From NCBI GenBank assembly GCA_017893485.1, contig JACEHZ010000589.1, forward strand, positions 1,800,501 to 1,864,500: DNA of 64,000 nucleotides, in the 5' to 3' direction. Source of the DNA: Hemerocallis citrina (lineage: Eukaryota > Streptophyta > Magnoliopsida > Asparagales > Asphodelaceae). Below the pieces are notes generated by a model that searched no databases, was not told the DNA's origin, and saw only the letters and a list, made by a program, of their open reading frames with translations. Made by a program: the position numbers and the translations under genes. This document shows positions 47,087-60,000 of the stretch, piece after piece. Within the stretch, counting starts at the first letter, position 1; every line of letters starts with the position of its first letter.

Positions 47087-50000
47087 CTATTTCCTCAATC
47101 CTAAATTGACCATTAAAAAGTTTCTCGTTTCTACTCTCTTGTTGAGCACCTCTACCGTTAAAAGGCGGTTATGGATAGCCAACCAAGATAATATCTTAAC
47201 TTTCAACGGAGCACAAGAGCTCCAGATGGTTTTAGGTAAGGGTGATTTGACACCACCATGATTAAGAAAGTTATAAAAGGATTTAACCGAATAAGAACCA
47301 AAGTTGTTCCAACGCCACACGAAGTCTTCTTTAGGTTGCCAGATGTAGCTGTTAAGGGAAGAAATCAAATGCCAAAAATCTAGCAAGAGAGAAGGAGGGA
47401 GAATAGTAGAAAAAGGAATAGCCTAGACTGTAATGTTATTATGAACCGAGAGGTATTCCGCCACCGTGGCGGATTGGTTAACTGCTAACTGAAAAAGGGT
47501 CGGATGGACAGACGCAAGCTTTAGGTTGCCCAACTAAATGTCAACCCAGAACTTGGTCTTAGAACCATCCGCACAAGCATGCGATATGCTACAATGAAAG
47601 GAATCTACAATTCTCCAAACCCCTTTCCAAAAGGGGGAGGCTCTGGACGAGAGAGAGGGATGGAAATCCCAAACATGGTGACGACGAAAACATTTATTAG
47701 AAACGAGCCGAGCCCAGGGCAAGTGATCCTCTTTGAGCATTCTCCATAACCATTTTCCAAGAAGCGCTAAATTTTGATTCCTGAGATTGAGGACCCCCAA
47801 GCCATCGGAGGCCTTGGAAGTACAAACCAGTTTTCAATTACAAAGGTGAGTACAAGCTTTGTAAGGATTGGAACCCAACAAGAAGAAGTTTCTTCTAATC
47901 TGATCAATCCTCTAGATAACCCAAGTGGGTACATAGAAAAAGGACATCATATATAAAGGAATAGATGAGAGAACTACATTCACTAGGATAAGTCTACCTC
48001 CATGGGAAAGATTCTTGCCGATCCACATATTAAGTCTGGAATCAACTTTATCAATCATCGGGAGCCAGTCCAATTTATGTAGCTTGCCCCATCTCAGAGG
48101 GATGCCAAGATACATAATCGGAAAAGAAAAGGGCGCATAGTTAAAGAATTGAGTGATCTCTACTTGGCAATTGTGCGAACCACCGAGCCAAAGAACAGAT
48201 GATTTATTGAAATTAATAGATAAATCTGAAGCACTTTCAAAGATGTAGAGAAGAGGTTTAAGGTTACGTAAGGTGCAACCGTTAGGTTTAGCAAATATAA
48301 TGGTATCATCAGCATATTGAAGACTGAGAACCCCACGAAGCTGTGAGTACCACCAAGCCCTTCAATAACATTAGCATCCCACGCGTTTTTGAGGAGCTTG
48401 CTGAAGACATCCGCGACCAGGGTAAAGAGAAGAGAAAAGATGGGGTTTCTCTAATGAAGACCGCAACTACACTGAAATTTCTTGCATTCCGAACAATTAA
48501 TAATAATGAACGAAGTACCAGCAAATAGGCTGGACTTAATCCAAGCGATCCACTTAGGAGCGAACCCTCGATGAATCAGAATATCAAGAAGAAAATCCCA
48601 ACCAACTTTATCATAAGCCTTTTCAAAATCTAATTTTAACATAATACCCTCCGAATTGGATCTGTGGCATTCGGAAATAATCTCCTGAGCAGTAGCCACA
48701 CTGTCGAGAATAAAGCGATCTTTGATAAAACCTGTCTGAGCAGGGTCTATAAGATGGGAAATAACAAGGCTAAGACGGGAAGCCAAGACTTTCATAATGA
48801 TCTTGAAAGTAGTATTGAGAAGGCTAATTGGTCGAAATTTGGAAACCAAATTAGCACCAACAATTTTAGGGATAAGTATGATGTGTGCATAATTTATGCA
48901 GTCGAAGGAGAAAGAGCCTTGGTGGAGATCATTGAAGATCTCGAAAAGATAATCTTTAAGGTGATCCCAAAATTTTTGAAAAAAGAAAGAAGGAAAGCCA
49001 TCCGATCCCGGCGAGGAATCGCTTTTTAGGGAGAAAACTCCAGATTTAATTTCTTCCAAAGAGAAGGGGGCCTTGAGACTAGACAGATCATGACACTCTT
49101 GACCATACAGTTGGGACCAGTCAAGGTGAATGGATTGGGTCTTAGTAGACCCTACAAGGTTTTTATAGAATTGAAAGAAAATTGCATGAAAATCAGCATC
49201 GTCGTTAAGCACGGTGCCGTTGTCATCAATATTGGAGATACGGTTACATCGCTGACGATGCGATGCAAAATTTTGGAAAAAGGCGGTGTTGCCATCACCC
49301 TCCTTAAGCCAGCGTATCTTGGCCCGCTGTGCCCACTTAATATGGATGTTTTGAAGAATAGCCGCGAAGTCCCGTTTGCAAGAACTCCTTTCTGAACGGA
49401 GAGAATCTGAAATCGGACTAAGCTCTTCAAGCTTATCGATGGAGTCAATAGTGGAAAGGAAGATATCTTTAAGCTCGTTAGCATACGCAAATCTCTCTTT
49501 GCGCCAAATTTTGCAACCATGTTTGATGGCATGAAGCTTAAGCAGAATACGACCAAGACCATGGGTTCCCGTTATCGAAGAGAGGCATTCGGTAATAAGA
49601 TTCACGAATACTTGGTCCTGAAGCCAGAATTTTTCAAAACGGAATTTAAACGGTTTGGAGAAGTTATAGTTTGAGTGAAGGGCAATAGGAACATGGTCAG
49701 AAGAAGGGTTGGGCATGGCACAGATGAATCGATCCAGTTTAGCCATTGAAGGCGATAGACGCATATTAGACCAAGTGAATGATCTACTGTTAAGAAGGAG
49801 ATCGGCTAAATGGAGAAAACGGATGCAATCATTAAACCGGGACTAGTCCGAGTTGTAATAGGCCTGACCAGATCTTTCATGTGAGAATCTTGTCACGTTG
49901 AAGTCTCCATAAAAAATCCAGTAACCGATAATTTTGTTAAGAAAAGATTCAAACTCATTCCAGAAGAGATTACGTCGATCTGCAAAGGATGGGCCGTAGA

Positions 50001-50342
50001 CCGAGACAACATTAAGGACACAATTGAATTCGTGCTATTGGAGACTGACAATTAGAAAAAAGGTTAGTCGCTGAACTGAAATGAGGGGAAACGGGAGTTT
50101 TTAAATCCAAACAAGATACCCCCGTGCGTACCGATAGCGTGTAGGGGAATCCAATTAGAAATAAATGTACCGCCAATGGCACGAAGGAGAGTGAGGGAAG
50201 TGGAATCAAGTTTAGATTCCTGAATGGAAATCAAATCACAGCGAGATGAAGAGAGGAGGTGGAAGAGAGCTTGTCGCTTGGTCTCACACCCAAGGCCCCG
50301 AATGGCTTGTTTAAAGTCGAAATTAACTTTACGACTTTTCAC
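47087..50342 (-). mobile_element. L1-like LINE 2 (endonuclease, RT, zinc-binding), 3'-truncated
   Basis: Minus-strand order: endonuclease start (50342, IRGLG-KR-LFHLLSSSRCDL), RT (49764-48300) and zinc-binding region (47386-47087, FVWRWNNFGSYSVKSFYNFL). The cysteine part of the zinc domain, the 3' UTR and the tail are missing. It is a different family from LINE 1 by sequence. No ORF1 is seen upstream. Confidence 0.85.
47087..50342 (-). pseudogene. LINE 2 ORF2 (endonuclease-reverse transcriptase)
   Basis: The endonuclease opens with CDLISIQESKLDSTS and is frame-broken between about 50060 and 49770. An uninterrupted 437-codon stretch (49764-48451) has SSDHVPIALHSNYNF, WLKEGDGNTAFFQNFASHRQ, SPGSDGFPSFFFQKFW, LIPKIVGANLVSKFRPISLL, DPAQTGFIKDRFILD and LKLDFEKAYDKVGWDFL. 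After frameshifts near 48470-48300 come QYADDTIIFAKPNG, the active-site box, then MYLGIPLRWGKLHKLDWLPM and SHGGRLILVNVVLSSIPLYM. Later pieces are GVLNLRNQNLALLGKWLWRM and the zinc-binding region. It is inactive through several indels. Confidence 0.88.
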
Positions 50343-51139
50343 TTAAGAGTAAAAAGTTTTTGACACTTGCATTACAAGTACTTAGCTCTAGATCTTGTTG
50401 TTGATCAGAAGATTAGGTGGTGGTGACTGGTGAGCTTTTTAAGCTACTTCTTGTTCTCTTTGTTCTTGGGCTTTTTTACCCTATAGTTGAGATAGATGAG
50501 TAATAGATTCTTGGAGTATCAAGAATTGTAGAGAGAGAAAGTTGAAGGGAGGGAGGCGAGAGGGGAGAGTGATAAAGAGAAAGGGGGGTTTATAATTTAT
50601 ACAGGGGAGAGTGATAAAAGGAAAGAGGGGTTTATACTTTATGTTAAGTAAAGATGGGTAAACCTGTGTGCACCAAATGAACTTCTGAGAATGAATCTGG
50701 AGTTGATCTACAACAGGAAGAAAGTTAAAATGGCTCGAGGCGTGGGTTGCACTTTTTTTAAGAAACTATTTGACCGGTTCTGGAGATGAATCGTTGATCA
50801 CCAAACACTTCTCCCGGGATACAACGAGCTTTTGTCTACAGTGCTGCCTAATGCTCCAATAGCAGCACGTACCAACTTGCACCACACTGTATAAAAATTG
50901 CTGAACAATTTGGAGAAATATTTTAGAAGAGATCAAGATTTTTTTTTCTTCTCTTCTCTACTTCATCTATGTGACATAACCCATATATTTATATCCAAAA
51001 TAAAAATGTTTTTCTTTCTGATTTAATGTCATAACAACCATACCATAAAGTGTCATAAAATGGTTTTAATGATTTTACTGTTAAAAAAACTGGTCAGTAA
51101 GAAAGGAAACGTTTTTATTTAAAACAAAAAAAATGTTGT
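50343..51139. other. Spacer between LINE 2 and the SINE
   Basis: It has no coding signal. Purine-rich repeats (GAGAGAGAAAGTTG, GGGGAGAGTGATAAA twice) occur near 50530-50640. Confidence 0.4.
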
Positions 51140-51272
51140 GTTTTTTTTTTTCAAAATACCGCTAAGGCCCGGCCCAAGATGTATAAATATATGTATATAT
51201 ATTATGGGGAATGTAGGAATTGAACCCCCAATCTCATGTGAACTCAAAACTTTAACTATTGGACCATAAGAC
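51140..51272 (-). mobile_element. tRNA-derived SINE with target duplication AATGTTGT
   Basis: On the minus strand the head reads TTATGGTCCAATAGTTAA (A-box-like), and about 30 bases later GGTTCAATTCC (B box). An AT-rich body and an A12-13 tail follow. AATGTTGT flanks both sides (51132-51139 and 51273-51280). This is the structure of a short plant SINE transcribed by Pol III. Terminal position at the A tail supports the orientation. Confidence 0.8.
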
Positions 51273-51385
51273 AATGTTGTCAACAAGAGAAGTGTTTTGA
51301 ATGTATACTCAATTCCAACAATCCTCCACTTACATATTTAAAACACTGATTTGAAAAGAGCCTTTTTTAAAAAATAAAAGTATAG

Positions 51386-54300
51386 TGTCACGCCTCGCTT
51401 CCCAAAAAATACGGAATACGAGTGCGTGACAAAGCCCAGCGAATGATTTTCATCATTCATGAGTTGTAAGATCGACTTAGCATCATAACAAGAATATAAC
51501 AAAATGTACACAACCACGCATGCATGAATAATTTATTAAGCAACAGAAAACAGTTGAAACAATTGATAATATCCCAAATAGTTTTCAACTCTGGAATAAA
51601 ATATAAAACTTGGGAACATAGCCTGTTACAAGGTTTTAAGCAATAATAAATAAATAACTCAAGAAAACAAAATGTCTAAGCAAGTCCTTGCTCCAAGCGA
51701 AGCCTAGAATGTCCGCTCACCAATTCCAGCAGGCAACACGTCTCCAAAGTGTATATATAAATATAAAAAGGAGAAAAAATAGGGAAAACAAGATAAACGC
51801 CCTTAGTGCAAGTTATGGCCGCAAATAGTAAAACGAGTACAAGAAGTATGGAACAAAATTTGGAATCAAGAATGTAATAGGGATGCAACGACTAGTGGGA
51901 ATTCAAGAAACTAGCTAGCAAGAAAGACAACTCAAGTGACAAGGTTAGGCAACAAGTACTAGTAGTAAAACAAGTGGCTAGTGATCATGTAATGGTATCA
52001 GACATCAAGTAATAAGTATCACGTACAAGTGTCGAGTAACAAGTAACAAGTCTAATATGTCAAGTTGTCAAGTACAAGAATCAAGTCTCATGTATCATGT
52101 AATCAAGTATCAAGTAAGCATGTGTCAAGTTCAAGTATCACGTGTCAAGTCTTGTAGTTATTACTATCTAGGTAGCACTTCATGCATCCATACTTTTACT
52201 ACATAGTTTCTATAGTCAATGCAATTTTGTTTAGGTCTAGTGGTGGTGTTTATAGGACGGTGTACTCAGGTATCAAGTATCAAGAAAGCCATGCCCATGA
52301 ATTGGGTAATCATATAACTAGTCCATGTGTCAAGTCAAGACAAGTCATGAATCAAATATATACTAGTTCATGAATTAATTAATATACTAGTTCATGAATC
52401 GGATAATAATATACTACTTCATGAACCGAATAATAATATACTAGTTCATGAGGCATGTATCAAGTGGGAAACACGGACCCCCTTTCGAGTACACTTACCT
52501 ATATTGTCGACTACTATGGTCTTTCCCTTAACCCTGGCTTATTATTTATTATTATCAACAAGCAAGCATGAAGTGTGCAAAACAAGTCAAGTAAATATAA
52601 TCAAGAACATTGAACAAGTCTATGCTAGGTAGGATACATGTTCGAGGGTCAAAACGAATCAAAATATCAAGAACAACGAAAATATCAAATCTGGACAGCA
52701 CGACGTTGCTGTACCAAAACTGCGATTTCCATTGCAATAAGATAAGAAATGTGGATCTGTCAGGAGATCTAGAAACTAGACTCCTGCCCGGTTCCAATGC
52801 ATATAATTAAGGTACATAAAAGTTGTGGTAACATGTGTCAAAATAGCAAACTATACAGCAGCCAGAATTTGTAAAACTGAGTTTATACATATGAAATAGG
52901 GTTGAAACATTATTAATTAATTCTGAAAAAATTAGGAAATGTTCTCTAGGGTTTCCAATATCAGCATGCAAAAATTTCAAGTAATTTACTTACTGGTAGC
53001 ATAGTTAAAATAATTGTAAACTAAAGAAGTGCATCAGTTTTTGTGAATCTGTGACTACCGACTCAGCAGCAATAAAACTGCAATATCTCCTAGACCGTGA
53101 TACGAAATTCGAAAATTATGGATGTTATTGACAACTAAACACTTAGGGCTACATTTCATATTCATGGCTTAAGTTTAGATTTTGGTTTTATAGGGGTCGA
53201 AACTGCAAGTAAAGACAAGAACAACAGCAAGTGTAAATTTCTTTTATATACAAGTTTCATGATAAATGACTATTATCAGTCTAGATTAGTGTGTGATATA
53301 AATACGGATGCATTGGAAATCAAATCAGCAAGTCACATGTATTTCTCAATTCTAAAGAATGTAAGATCAACACAATACATCATACAACTCACGTCTACAA
53401 GTCAAAGGGTTCATGTTCAAGTAATTAGGGGATAAAAGGTCCAACTAGTTTTGTAAATGTATCAACGAAGGATTGTGACTCTTAACATTATGGAATCGAA
53501 GAGGGATAATTTAAGATCAACAAACGATAAGACAAGAAGGAGTCACAACTACGATCTATTTGCAGTATTTTCAATTAAACGCTTGTACTAGAACAATAAT
53601 TTGTACAAGAAGAATACTTACCTTGGAGGAGTAGTCGATGAATCCGATGGACAGCACGATCGGCACGGATCTTGATGAAATAATCAAGATCAAGACAATC
53701 AACGGATGAGAAGCAATCCATGGTGAAGATCAGATCAGATCAAGAAGTGGCACGGATCTTGATGAGATCCAATGACTGGAGTTCAAAACACTTCTCCTTC
53801 CTCCTTCTCTTCCTTCTTCTCAGCGCCAGACAGGGAGAGAGAGAGAACTGCGGCGGCAGCTGGCTAACGACGACGATTGCACGACTGCGGCGGCGACAGG
53901 CAGTGTGACTTCGAGGACTGCGACTGGGGAGCAGTCGATGAGGCGACGACGGCATTGAAGAGGGCGACGCTCTGTTCTTGGGTTTGAAAATAGGGGAGCG
54001 AAGAACGGCAGGTGTAGGCTTCGGAGATTCAGGCTTGGGCGAGGCGACGAGGGGGGAAAGGGTGATGCGGTGGCGATGAGAGGCGATGGGTTTGGATAGG
54101 CGATGAAGGTGGCAACGGGGATGGTGGTTGCAAGGTTGAAGAAGACGATGGGTTCGGGAGTTGGGGTAATGGCGGAGGCGATGGCGTCGGTGAATGGGTG
54201 ATGGAGACGAGGGTGATGCAGGGATGATGGTAGTCGGAGCGGAGGTCGAGGGGAATTAGGTGGATGGGTGACGAAGGCTCGGATGGGAGATGGAGATGAC

Positions 54301-54858
54301 GAGAGGTAGGGGGAAGAGTTGGCGGCTGCTGTAGAAGATTAGGTTAACACTGTAATAGGGGTTAGGGTTAGGGTTAAGTTTTAGGGTATAGGGTGTTTAT
54401 ATAAATAGGGTTATGGGGTTTTGGGTATGATTTTTATAATGGGTTTTGGAAATGGGCTAAAATGGGTTTAATAGAAAACCAATAAGAAGAGTAAAAATAT
54501 TTAATAAAATATAATTTATAAAATTTTGTAATTTACATTACAAAATAGGATTTATTTAAATACTACGAATATGGTTAGTAGATAAAAGTGGATTTTTAAT
54601 AACCAGTCAAAAATATTAATAAGAACAAAAATACTAATAACAACAATAATAATAAGAGTAATAATAGTAAGAATTGTGCTACAATATGAAAATCATGAAA
54701 ATAGTTGCAAATAAATTTATTGATCGAAAACATATTTTAATAAGAGATCAAATAATACAATTTGACAAAAAAATTTGAAAGCCGAAAAGAATAATTTACA
54801 AAAATTTGAAATACTGAAAATACACAGAAAATATATTTTTGGGAAAACAGGGGTTACA
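51386..54858 (-). mobile_element. Gypsy-type long LTR (3.47 kb), 3' LTR of a minus-strand element
   Basis: On the minus strand it starts TGTAACCCCTGTTTTCCC and ends GGCGTGACA. Just upstream on that strand (plus 54859-54898) lies GAGGACAAAATTTTATTG followed by AAGGTGGGTAGGA, the tract that precedes the 3' LTR in Tekay/Del-type chromoviruses. A second copy of this LTR type lies at 59349-62338, sharing for example AGGTAGCACTTCATGCATCC. The GC-rich part (53780-54350) is LTR sequence, not a gene. Confidence 0.75.
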
Positions 54859-55766
54859 AATCCTACCCACCTTACAATAAAATTTTGTCCTCGAAATTTG
54901 CTTAGGCGGTACATAGGACAAGGCAAAAGCAAACTTAGGGGAGGGTTAACAAAACAGAGTGTTAAAGGGAAAGTGTCAAAGCAGGGCAATACCAAAAAGA
55001 GAAGGAAGTGGATAACAATGATGTCAAAAGAATGCATGAAAGAAAATAAACAGGTATCAAAAGGAAAGAAACAACACAATATAACAAAGCAAGATAGAGA
55101 GTAGGTAAAACTAGAATCAAAGGGAGAAAGGACAGGAAAGAATTGAATCAAATAATGAATTGGTGCATGATGGCAAAAAGGAATGCAAGAAAGAAGTATC
55201 CGGTATCAAAAATAGAGAAGAGACCATACAAGACTCGCAAGATAACAAAGCAAAGAGATGAAGAAATAGATAGAGCTGAAATCGAAGAAAAGATGGACAA
55301 GGAAGAGATGAACCAAGCAATGAGTCAACGGATGAGAACGAATGCAAGGAATAAAGGAAAGCAAACAATACAAGGAAGAAGAAGCAACAATAGGATCCTG
55401 GGACCTGTGGGTTATGGGCCTACCACGCTTCCGCTGCGCCACACTGATGGTAACGTTCCAAGCTCCAGACATATTGTTGTAGACCATGTGACACCAAGTG
55501 ACGATCCGAGCAGGAAGAAAAGAATGAGGCACCAAAATCAAAGAGAATATAGGTAGGAGAATTTGGGTTGGGCTCGGGTGAGATATTAATAAATACTTCA
55601 ATCAAAGGAAAATAAAATTAGGCCTTAGATGAGGGCTTTAATTTAAATAATTAGGTCAAAACTAATGAGTGTTAAAAAAATAATATTAATAATAAAAAAA
55701 TAAACACATATTAATAATAAAATAATAATAAAAAAAATAATAAAAATAATAATAACAATAATAATC
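54859..55766 (-). other. Gypsy internal remnant: polypurine tract and noncoding sequence
   Basis: About 900 bp internal to the LTR, with no gag or pol motifs in any frame. It contains the polypurine tract next to the LTR and, mid-way, a truncated initiator tRNA-Met sequence. AT-rich triplet-like repeats (55660-55765) precede the Copia element. The 5' LTR is not seen and may lie beyond the Copia insertion. Confidence 0.5.
55394..55448 (-). tRNA. Truncated initiator tRNA-Met sequence (5' ~55 bases)
   Basis: The minus strand reads ATCAGTGTGGCGCAGCGGAA, then GCGTGGTAGGCCCATAACCC and ACAGGTCCCAGGATC. This matches plant initiator tRNA-Met (D arm, CAT anticodon arm, start of the T arm) with two or so mismatches. 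It stops before the end of the T arm, and the acceptor 3' strand is absent. It cannot fold into a full tRNA and is therefore a pseudo-tRNA. Confidence 0.85.
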
Positions 55767-57019
55767 TGTTGATTCTTGATTTTGATGATTACAACACACT
55801 GTAACATGTATCTGTGCTATACTATATAATTGCAGGTTGTATACACAAAGGCCTCATTTCTATATAGCTGAACAAATGAACAAGCACAAGCTCTGGATAA
55901 AGACAATGGCTTCACTCAAGACTCAAGTCAAGACCTATAATTAAAAAGTCATTTATTTTTATGTCTTGTAAACAAATATAATATTTTTTTATTTTGAGTC
56001 TTAGAATGATGTACAGCCTTGTCACACACACATACACTCACATATAACTCATTCTAAATGTGTGTTTTCAAAACCAAAAGTCAAAACAGCTTGAACTAGA
56101 TTAGCTGTTGAGTACCAGTCGACTGCTACTTGTTCCAGTCGACTGAGTCTGTACAAAACTGCCTAATCTTATTCAAACTCTGATCAGTTGACTCATTATG
56201 GCAACCCAGTCGACTGATCAAGTGCATTTGACAGTTTTCTGTTGTTAAAATCGTTTTTTCAAATTCAAATCATTTTTTCCGTTGGATGATAGTTGGAGCA
56301 ACTGTTTTCCAATGTCCAGTGTATCTAACTCTATAAATAGAGGTTAGAATCCACTGTAAAAAGTTAACAATACTCCAAGCATTTTTGAGATTTTAAGTTT
56401 TACATTTTCAAGAGACAAAAGCTTTCAATTCACTAAGACTTGGTTCTCTGTCTTCAGTCCAGTATAACATTTGATTTCGTTCTGGACTAGATATAGAAGT
56501 CAACCATTTAGCCACGTACTATATCACAAATCACAAACAAGGCTATAGGTTGATTGTAAACAATTTTTATTGTTTTTTCTCTTTTTCTCTCGGTTGGAGA
56601 GTAGGACTCTAGGGTGTAGAGTCAGGTTTGTCACTCTTGGTGGAAGAGTGGGTTGCTTTCTCTGGTTGAGAGAAAGGACTACGGGTTAGATAAGGTTGTT
56701 ATCTGAACGCCGTAGGGTATTCTTGTAAACTTTTTCAAGAATAGTGGAAATCTCAAGTGGGTTGCTTGGGGACTGGATGTAGGTCGGAAGGACCGAACCA
56801 GGATACATCGTGTGCACTCTGTGGTTCTATCTCTCTACTTGCATTTCAAATTTCCCAGTTTATGTTTTTACTGTGAAACTTGTCTGGACAGTCGACTGAG
56901 TACTTGATAAGTCGACTGGTCAGACTTGTATACTCTAAAGATTAATTGTATGTTAAGTCGACTGTCTCAACTCTAAGTCGACTTTACAGACTTGTTTAAA
57001 TTACTTTTTCATTTTGTTA

Positions 57020-60000
57020 CCAAAGAAAGATCGTTGGATACTTGACAGTGGATGTTCAAAGCATATGACTGGTCATGCCAATCTCCTATCCACCATACAA
57101 AGCATCAATGGAGGAACAGTTACCTTTGGTGATAATAATAAAGAAAAAGTCATAGGAATCGGCATGGTTGGTAAAAACACTAACCCTACTATAGAAAATA
57201 TTTTGTTAGTTAATGGACTAAAACATAATTTGTTAAGTATTAGTCAATTATGTGATAAAGGTTATAAATTTTTTTTTTGAAAAAGATGCTTGTTTAATTT
57301 ATGATTCTACTATGCAAAACATTATTTTTCAAGTTTTTCGCAAAAACAATATTTATGAATTGTGTTTGAATACAAATGAGTTTTCAAATGATTTTTGTTT
57401 AATAGCTTCTAATAATGATTCTTGGTTTTGGTATAGACGATTTGGTCATGTGAATATGAAAAATCTCTCTAAAATATCTAAGTATAACCTAGTTAAAGGA
57501 CTGCCAAAACTATCCTTTAAAAAGGATAAGTTATGTGATGCATGTCAACTAGCAAAACAAATCAAATCCACTTTTAAAACAAAAGAAGTAATTTCTACTA
57601 GTAGGCCGCTCGAGTTAATTCATATGGATTTATTTGGCCATACTAGAGTTGCTTCTTTAAATAAAAGTAGATATGTATTTGTTTTAGTAGATAATTTTTC
57701 ACGATTCACTTGGACTTTCTTTTTAAAACATAAAAATGATGCTTTTGATGAATTTGCAAATTTTTGTAAACGAATTCAAAACCAAAGATCTCTAACCATA
57801 GTCACTATTACAAGTGATCATGGTGGAGAATTTGAAAATGAAACATTTACAGAATATTGTAACAAGAATGGTATAACACATTCATTTGCATTTCCTAGGG
57901 CTTCACCACAAAATGGAGTGGTTGAAAGGAAAAATAGGACTTTGCAAGAATGCGCACGTACCATGCTTGTTGAAAGCAATTTACCTAAGTATTTTTGGGC
58001 TGAAGCCGTTGCTACAGCTTGTTATGTTTTAAACAGGATTCTAATAAGACCTAAGCTAAAGAAGACTTGTTATGAGTTATTTTTTAACAAAATTCCTAAA
58101 GTCTCTTACTTTAAGACATTTGGTTGTAAGTGTTTTATTCTTAACACTAAAGATAATTTAGATAAATTTGATCCTACATCTAATGAGGGCATCTTTATAG
58201 GATACTCAAATAGGAGTAAAGCATATAGAATTTTCAACAAGTCAACAATGACTATTGAAGAATCAATGCATGTTACATTCGATGAATCTCTGCTTTCATC
58301 AACTTTAACTAAAGATGATGAAACTGATTCATCACCTTTAAATAAAGTAATTACATCTTTAGAACAAACTAGTCTCGCGGATAAGTCGATCGATAAGGAA
58401 GTCAAGTCGACTGATGTGAAACAGTCGACTGAGGAACTTGTCAAGTCGACTGATCCTATTGTAATATCTTCAACTTTACTAAAATCTTTTGTTGAAATTA
58501 GAGATCATCCTCATGACTTAATAATTGGTGACATCTCCCACGGTATTCAGACACGATCACATATTAATATGATATCTCATACAGCCTTCTTGTCGGATTT
58601 TGAACCGAAAAATATACAAGAAGCATGTGAGAATGAATTTTGGATGAATGCCATGCAAGATGAGTTAAACCTATTCATAAGGAATGATGTATGAGATTTA
58701 GTTCCACGACCTCCTGATCATACTATTATTGGTACCAAATAGGTATTTAAAAATAAGTTAGATGAATCAGGACAAGTTGTTAGGAACAAAGCTAGACTAG
58801 TTGCTCATGGATATAATCAAAAAGAAGGCATAGATTTTGATAAAACATATGCTCCTGTTCCTAGATTAGAATCAATTCGTATTTTATTATCTTTTGCTTG
58901 TTTTATGAATTTTATACTTTATCAAATGGATGTTAAAAGTGCTTTTCTTAATGGGTTTATAAAAGAGAATGTTTATGTTAAACAACCACCAGGTTTTGAA
59001 CATGAACAATTCCCAAACCATGTTTTTAAATTGAAAAATGCTTTATACGGTCTTAAACAAGCACCACGTGCTTGGTATGATCGATTGAAAACCTTTTTTT
59101 TAGAAACAGGTTTTGAGATAGGTAAAGTAGATACAACTTTGTTTATTAAGAGAATTAAGAATGATATTTTAATCATACAAATATATTTTGATGATATAAT
59201 TTTTGGTTCTACTAATAATAATCTATGTCAAGAGTTTGCTAACACCATGAAAAACGAGTTTGAGATGAGTCACATGGGTGAACTCAATTATTTCCTTGGA
59301 CTACAAATTAAACAGTCTTCAAATGGCATATTTATTAATCAAGGAAAATGTCACGCCCCGCTTCCCAAAACACGGAAATACGGGCGCGAGACTAAGGCCC
59401 AGCGAATGGTGCGAACACACCATTCATAAGCTGTACAAGTAAACTCAACAACAAGATAATAAAACAATCCACGCAGGCATGTAAATCACAATGTAATAAT
59501 GAAAATTCATGACATAGTCCATAAAAATAACCAACAACTGGGAAATATAATAGTTACGGGTCAAACAAGCCCGGATTACAATAAATAGTTGCAAGAAATA
59601 AAATACAACTAAAGATAACATAATAATGATAAACTAGAACACTTGGTCAGCAACACCATCTGGTAACTCTCCATTTGGGCCTGCAAGTATATTATAATAA
59701 AAGAAAAGGAAAGAGAAACAAGAAGACCCGTTAATACAAGTTACGGGCCGCAAGGGGGTACAAGCTAAGGGAAACAGGAACAAAAAATAAGACAAAAGAA
59801 AAATAGGAAAGAGCAAGGAATCAAGAGTAAGGGAAATGTAATATGTAAACATGGTATGAACAAGGCATTATGAAACAAGTGGCATATAAAACAAGTAAAC
59901 AAGTATCGAATCAACATGAACATGTAATATGTAATTGGATCATGCAAATGCACGTGTTAATCTTATGTCTAATGTTTGATTCTATCTAGGTAGCACTTCA

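Noticed and set aside
48451..49764. Treating the 437-codon RT frame as a host gene
   Set aside because: It is flanked by the endonuclease and zinc-binding parts of a LINE on the same strand, with frameshifts between them.
54717..55601. Opposite-strand frames of 109-144 codons next to the Gypsy LTR
   Set aside because: Purine-rich versus pyrimidine-rich shadows of the same noncoding internal sequence; no gag, pol or other motif.
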